Source: a virus. From it: a stretch of DNA of 43,607 nt. The notes beneath the pieces are model-generated. The model saw only the letters and a program-made list of their open reading frames with translations, had not been told where the DNA came from and did no database searches. The translations under genes were made by a program, and so were the position numbers. The stretch is taken from IMG/VR virus record IMGVR_UViG_3300049911_000188, positions 1 to 43,607 of that record; one strand, given 5' to 3'. Shown here piece after piece: positions 39,339 to 43,607 of the stretch (the first letter of the stretch is position 1; every line of letters begins with the position of its first letter).

Positions 39339-39938
39339 ATGGTTCCTACTTCAGATATTGCAATATGCAATCTGGCGCTATCTCATCTCGGACAGAGCCC
39401 TATAGTAGCGCTGAATGAGGCAAACGAAAGCGCCCGGCAGCTAAGCAGGATATACGATATAACCAGGGATACTGTTCTAAGAGGAAAAGACTGGAGATTT
39501 GCTTCAGTGAAAGCACCACTCGCAGAGGTATCTGGTCAGGAGATACCCGGCTGGGCATACATATATGCCTATCCCGTAAAGTGTTTATGTATCCGCAAGA
39601 TATTCTACGATGCCGAAAGCCAAGACCCCAAACCAATCGAATTCGAAACCCTATTTATCCCAGGAATAAACCAGAAAGTAATTGCCACTAACTACGCCGA
39701 CGCCTACATAGCATATACCTATCAAGTGATTGACCCAGCGTTATTCGATATGTCTTTTGTGATGGCTTTTTCTTTTCTGCTTGCCGCCCAGGTAGGCAAA
39801 CCCCTGACCGGCAACGACGATATAGCCAAACTGATGTTGCAATTATATGGATCGTTGATCTCTGACGCTGGTAGGATTAACGATATAGAACGATACATAA
39901 AGCCAAATCAGACGTCGAGTTTTGAGGATGTAAGATAA
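39339..39938 (+). CDS. Tail tubular protein A-like (T7 gp11), 199 aa
   Basis: The start SDIAICNLALSHLGQSPIVALNE, RIYDITRDTVLRGKDWRFASVKAPL, and GWAYIYAYPVKCLCIRKI are the signature of the T7 gp11-type adaptor that joins portal to nozzle. Length is right. CCGGAGG upstream. Confidence 0.9.
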   Translation: MVPTSDIAICNLALSHLGQSPIVALNEANESARQLSRIYDITRDTVLRGKDWRFASVKAPLAEVSGQEIPGWAYIYAYPVKCLCIRKIFYDAESQDPKPIEFETLFIPGINQKVIATNYADAYIAYTYQVIDPALFDMSFVMAFSFLLAAQVGKPLTGNDDIAKLMLQLYGSLISDAGRINDIERYIKPNQTSSFEDVR

Positions 39939-39948
39939 GGAGGAACGC

Positions 39949-40227
39949 ATGCAAGATTTAGGAACGAAGAGAGACAATATGTACGACCATCCCACATCTG
40001 AGAAGGATATGCCGAAGGTAACATATCCAAAAGTAGATTTACCTTTATCGTTTATCGCAGATAAAGATGTTAAGCGCGATGATGAGGTAGTAATAAAACT
40101 AAAAGGAAGGGTATCTGGTTTTGAGGATAATGAGTGGCGCAAGATAGTCACTTTTGAATTAAAAGAGGGCGAACTTGAAGGCCACGACAAGAAAAAAGAA
40201 GAGGATAATAAAAGTCTCTTAGGATAG
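39949..40227 (+). CDS. Small acidic hypothetical virion-region protein, 92 aa
   Basis: Good AAGGAGG site. The N-terminal segment MQDLGTKRDNMYDH is polar; residues about 45-75 (VVIKLKGRVSGFEDNEWRKIVTFELKEGEL) look like a two-strand motif. It lies between tail tubular A and B. Function unknown. Confidence 0.65.
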   Translation: MQDLGTKRDNMYDHPTSEKDMPKVTYPKVDLPLSFIADKDVKRDDEVVIKLKGRVSGFEDNEWRKIVTFELKEGELEGHDKKKEEDNKSLLG

Positions 40228-40240
40228 TGAAAGGTGATTA

Positions 40241-42910
40241 ATGCCTCAACCAGTTCAGATATTAAAGCCGACCTTCGCAGGCGGCGAACTTGCACCCAGT
40301 TTATATTCTCGCGTAGACCTCCAGCGCTATGCATCAGGATGCAGGAGGTTGCGCAATTTCTTTGTCCATCCACACGGATCCGCATCTAACCGCCCCGGCC
40401 TTCAATTCATATCCAAACCAAAATACGCGAATAAAAAATGTAGAGGTGTAGGTTTTGAGTTCTCCACTGAACAGGTCTACTCAATAGAATTCGGCGAATA
40501 CTACTTCCGCTTCTATATGAACGGCGGCCAGATAATCGCCCCAGTGTCAACAGCCGCATGGGTAACGGCTACGGTCTATTATATCGGCGACTTTGTTAAG
40601 GTAGCTACTGTTATTTACCGTTCCAAAACAAACCATACATCTAATGGAACAGACCACAATACTCCCCCAGGCAATACCACAGACTGGGAAGCCTCAAACA
40701 TCTACGAAATATCCACCCCCTATGTTGAAGCTGACCTGGATACGCTTAAATTTACGCAATCAGCAGATGTGCTATATATTACCCACCGCAATTATTATTC
40801 CCGCACACTAACGAGGTATTCACACATAAGTTGGCGTCTCGAATTATATCCTTTTGAAGATGGCCCGTTTATGCAACAGAATGTCACTACCTTAGCCTTA
40901 ACACCATCAGCTGTGACCGGTACGATAACCTTGGCTGCCTCCGCAGCATTATTCAATGCACTTCATATTGGGGCATTATTTAAACTTGAGCATGATGTAG
41001 AAGGCCAGGCATATACAGGGGCATTTACAGGGACCGGACAAGGCACGGCACTAAAGTGTGGTAATACCTGGCGTATAATTACCCATGGCACCTGGACAGG
41101 TAAAATAAAAGTAGAAAAGTCTATAGACGGCGGCTCAACATGGACCACCATCAGGGTATTTACCTCAGCCGATGACTATAATCCCAACACATATGGCACA
41201 GAGGATGAAGATAAACCATTTCTGGTCCGGATAAATTGCTATGCCTATACAAGCGGAACGATTAATGTAGACCTGACTACCGATGCCTTCACACAGACAG
41301 GTATTGTAAAAATAGCAACATATTCCAGTCCGACCAGCGTAACCGCGACCGTCTTGAAAGAAATAGGCTTAGCAACTGCAACAGCAGATTGGTCAGAAGG
41401 CGCATGGTCAGACTATAGAGGATATCCGGCAACTGTAACTTTTTATCAGGACAGATTAGTTTTTGCCTCCACTAAACACGAACCGCAGACAACCTGGACA
41501 ACCAAGACCAGCAATTATATAAACTTCGGCCGCAGTGACCCTCTGGTAGACTCGGATGGCATAACCGTAAATCTCCCCAGCCGTAAGATGAATGCCATAA
41601 GGCACCTTGTGGGGTTAGGTGAAATCCTTGCCTTTACCTCATCAAGTGAATGGAGCATAGGCCCAGGAGCCAACGCATCTATAACCCCAACATCCATAAG
41701 CCAGAAACTCCATGGCTATAGGGGATGCTCCGAAGTCACCCCAGTAGTAATAGGTAGTAGAGTAATATTCGTTCAGCCAAAAGGTTCAATAGTAAGAGAC
41801 TTGGCTTTTGACTACGCTTCAGACAGTTACACCGGAGATCCATTAAGTCTATTATCAAACCATCTATTTCAGAATCACCAAATAATAGATATGGCCTATC
41901 AAGCAGAGCCAGACAGCCTGCTCTGGTGCATAAGAGACGACGGCATATTATTATCCTTAACTTATTTAAGAGAACAAGAGGTAGTAGCTTGGACATGGCA
42001 CGATACCGACGGAGAATTTGAGTCTGTTTGGACTATTCCCGGAGAGACTTATGACGAAGTCTGGTTTGTGATAAAAAGAGGAAGCGAAAGATTTATCGAA
42101 CGTATGGTGCAGCGCATGGTATCCATCGACCCCCGCGACCAGTTCTTCGTAGATTGCGGTTTAACCTATGATATTCCTAAAACCATAACCGGTATAACCA
42201 AAGCTGCCCAAGCAGTAGTAACGGCAGTAGGACATGGATTTGCAGATGGCGACTTAGTAGACATATCTGATGTTAGGGGAATGACTGAAGTAAACAACCT
42301 AAGATTTAAGGTGTCCGATAAGACAGCTGATACTTTTAAAATTAAAGACTCGGATACTGGCGCCTACATAAATTCAAGCGCATACACCACGTATACCTCC
42401 GCAGGCAAGGCGCGTAAAGCCGTAACGACAATATCTGGCCTGACCCATATCGAAGGCAAAACCGTCTCAGTATTAGCCGACGGCAATGTGATAGATAATC
42501 TGGTAGTAGCAAGCGGCGCAATAACTCTATCTATCGCCGCATCAAGAGTGCACGTGGGGCTTCCTTACCTATCAGACCTGGAAACACTGGACATAGAACT
42601 AAACTTAGCCACAGGAACTACACAAGGCAAGTTATTGAAAGTATCGAATGTGCAATTCAGGTTCTTAAACTCAAGAGGCGGATGGATAGGCCCGGACTCA
42701 GATCACCTTGACGAAATAACCCAGCGTACAAACGAGCCGATGGGGTCGCCAATTGATTTAAAGTCTGGATTCTATAAGCAACCGATAACCGGAAATTATT
42801 CAGAAGGCGGGAGAGTTTTTTATCGGCAGAAGGATCCCTTACCGGTGACAATCCTGGCCGTAATTCCGTCAATAAGTATAGGCGGGATGGGTGGTTCGAA
42901 TGCAAACTGA
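40241..42910 (+). CDS. Tail tubular protein B-like nozzle protein, 889 aa
   Basis: N-terminus ILKPTFAGGELAPSLYSRVDLQRYASGCRRLRNFFVHPHGSASNRPGLQFI is the classical start of T7 gp12-type nozzle proteins. Large beta-rich body with inserted modules (residues about 135-165 with a carbohydrate-binding-like TVYYIGDFVKVATVIYRSKTNHTS, and about 650-690 AQAVVTAVGHGFADGDLVDI). The TFYQDRLVFASTKHEPQTTW and SEWSIGPGANASITPTS segments are conserved in the family. It forms the tail tip. Confidence 0.92.
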   Translation: MPQPVQILKPTFAGGELAPSLYSRVDLQRYASGCRRLRNFFVHPHGSASNRPGLQFISKPKYANKKCRGVGFEFSTEQVYSIEFGEYYFRFYMNGGQIIAPVSTAAWVTATVYYIGDFVKVATVIYRSKTNHTSNGTDHNTPPGNTTDWEASNIYEISTPYVEADLDTLKFTQSADVLYITHRNYYSRTLTRYSHISWRLELYPFEDGPFMQQNVTTLALTPSAVTGTITLAASAALFNALHIGALFKLEHDVEGQAYTGAFTGTGQGTALKCGNTWRIITHGTWTGKIKVEKSIDGGSTWTTIRVFTSADDYNPNTYGTEDEDKPFLVRINCYAYTSGTINVDLTTDAFTQTGIVKIATYSSPTSVTATVLKEIGLATATADWSEGAWSDYRGYPATVTFYQDRLVFASTKHEPQTTWTTKTSNYINFGRSDPLVDSDGITVNLPSRKMNAIRHLVGLGEILAFTSSSEWSIGPGANASITPTSISQKLHGYRGCSEVTPVVIGSRVIFVQPKGSIVRDLAFDYASDSYTGDPLSLLSNHLFQNHQIIDMAYQAEPDSLLWCIRDDGILLSLTYLREQEVVAWTWHDTDGEFESVWTIPGETYDEVWFVIKRGSERFIERMVQRMVSIDPRDQFFVDCGLTYDIPKTITGITKAAQAVVTAVGHGFADGDLVDISDVRGMTEVNNLRFKVSDKTADTFKIKDSDTGAYINSSAYTTYTSAGKARKAVTTISGLTHIEGKTVSVLADGNVIDNLVVASGAITLSIAASRVHVGLPYLSDLETLDIELNLATGTTQGKLLKVSNVQFRFLNSRGGWIGPDSDHLDEITQRTNEPMGSPIDLKSGFYKQPITGNYSEGGRVFYRQKDPLPVTILAVIPSISIGGMGGSNAN

Positions 42911-43415
42911 CACAGAAAGAAAAATATACTACAACAAAAACAGAGTAATAGTAAGAGAATTCCAGCTCAGCGATATTATGATTATGGGTGATAATTTAAG
43001 AGAAACCGACAAGAACGAAATCTGGGCATCTCATCATCATACTCCAGAGGAAGCATTGCTATTATCTTTTAACTCAGCGATATCCTGTTTTACAGTAGAG
43101 AACAAAGGTGTGCCAGTCGCTCTGTTCGGAATATCGCCTTTTACTTTATTAGATAACAAGGCAAGTATATGGCTTCTGGCGACAGATAGTTTTGACGCAT
43201 TGATTAAAAAGAATAGAAAAGAATTTATCAGGCAATCAAAAATATTCATCAGGTTTCTGCTTGAACAATATCCTTTATTAGAAAACTATGTTGACGCAAG
43301 GAATATTCCGTCGGTGAAATGGTTAAAATTATGTAGGGCTAAAGTGGAAGAGGCAAAACCTTTCGGTATAGAAAAACTGCCTTTTCATTATTTTTCATTC
43401 AGGAGGAACAACTAA
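42900..43415 (+). CDS. GNAT-like internal virion protein (T7 gp13-like), 171 aa
   Basis: A region with GNAT-type character: VREFQLSDIMIMGDNLRETDKNEIWAS, then ENKGVPVALFGISPFTLLDNKASIWLLATDSFD, then RFLLEQYPLLENYVDARNIPSVKWLKLCRA. Phages of the T7/P22-like group carry such a small acetyltransferase-like protein before the internal virion proteins. Whether it is an active acetyltransferase is unknown. The start overlaps the tail gene end; the frame extends upstream through a GTG but ATG at 42900 is preferred. Confidence 0.75.
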   Translation: MQTDTERKIYYNKNRVIVREFQLSDIMIMGDNLRETDKNEIWASHHHTPEEALLLSFNSAISCFTVENKGVPVALFGISPFTLLDNKASIWLLATDSFDALIKKNRKEFIRQSKIFIRFLLEQYPLLENYVDARNIPSVKWLKLCRAKVEEAKPFGIEKLPFHYFSFRRNN

Positions 43416-43607
43416 ATGTGCGACCCGGTCACCCTTACAGTTACAGGAGTAGTATTAGCCGCCGCAGCCGGAGGTATAGCCGCCTACGGACAATACCAAG
43501 CCGGCAAGGCCCAAGATAAATACTATAAATATTTGGCCGACCAAAACGAGCGCGAGGCAGAAGCGGCGCAACAGACTGCAGAACAGCAGACAACCATAGC
43601 CCAAAAC
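43416..43607 (+). CDS. Internal virion protein, N-terminal part (continues at base 1)
   Basis: AGGAGG at 43401 precedes the ATG at 43416. The N-terminus MCDPVTLTVTGVVLAAAAGG is hydrophobic Gly/Ala-rich, like the start of other small internal virion proteins. It then continues in frame across the terminal overlap and ends at 527. The whole protein is 195 residues. Confidence 0.75.
   Translation, partial: MCDPVTLTVTGVVLAAAAGGIAAYGQYQAGKAQDKYYKYLADQNEREAEAAQQTAEQQTTIAQN
43477..43607. repeat. Terminal overlap, right copy
   Basis: The second copy of bases 1-131, with A at 43603 where the left copy has G at 127. The mismatch, only 5 bases from the end, may be an assembly-edge error or true variation in the population. 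Confidence 0.9.

Noticed and set aside
1-43607. Alternative genetic code, or a restriction, toxin-antitoxin or CRISPR system
   Set aside because: All three stops end well-formed genes, and no endonuclease, toxin pair or array was recognised; the methyltransferase stands alone.

Overview
The window is one essentially complete, circularly closed genome of a temperate tailed phage of about 43,476 bp. The last 131 bases repeat the first 131 with one mismatch, so the linear ends are an arbitrary break inside one virion gene. The structural genes are of the short-tailed (podovirus) type seen in Bordetella phage BPP-1 and T7-like phages: T7-like head-tail connector (portal), scaffold, BPP-1-like capsid and cement proteins, tail tubular proteins A and B, and internal virion (ejection) proteins. 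A lipoprotein with a lipobox that overlaps a small membrane protein looks like a spanin pair, which suggests a host with an outer membrane. The host itself cannot be named from the sequence. The standard genetic code is used.

Layout, left to right. 1-9318: internal virion proteins, including a 2334-residue giant with an embedded DNA-methylase-like region. 9329-13195: tail fibre plus a first diversity-generating retroelement (DGR1: variable repeat, template repeat, reverse transcriptase and a coupled small gene). 13210-16267: small genes, a secreted beta-rich protein and a lysis-like cluster (membrane proteins, CAP-like protein, spanin pair). 16268-16547: attP with a tRNA-Met 5' half and integrase arm-type repeats. 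16548-17561 (minus): tyrosine integrase, at the end of an overlapping operon that begins with two XRE repressors. 18294-18552: divergent promoters with three copies of a TCCCAwAwTGGGA operator. 18553-24208: early genes (Cro-like, HTH, RecF/SMC-like ATPase, YqaJ exonuclease, RecT annealase, SleB-type lysin, SWIM protein, SSB). 24234-26457: a second, complete DGR2 (DUF1566/Lcl target, Avd, template repeat, reverse transcriptase). 26445-31658: O-like replication protein, VRR-NUC nuclease, HAD phosphatase, DNA methyltransferase, GroES-like protein, DUF5131 radical-SAM-like protein and small genes. 31694-43415: terminase, portal, scaffold, capsid, cement and tail genes, returning to the internal virion gene split by the window ends.

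The most striking feature is two independent DGRs in one small phage. DGR1 diversifies the C-terminus of the tail fibre: 17 of 18 template/variable differences lie at template adenines, and the remaining one is silent. DGR2 diversifies a small lectin-fold-type protein encoded among the early replication genes: all 14 differences lie at template adenines. Each cassette has its own template and its own reverse transcriptase with the DGR-typical IGNxTSQ and YxDD motifs, but only DGR2 carries a recognisable Avd. The phage therefore appears to vary its receptor-binding tip and, separately, a second ligand-binding protein whose place in the life cycle is unknown.
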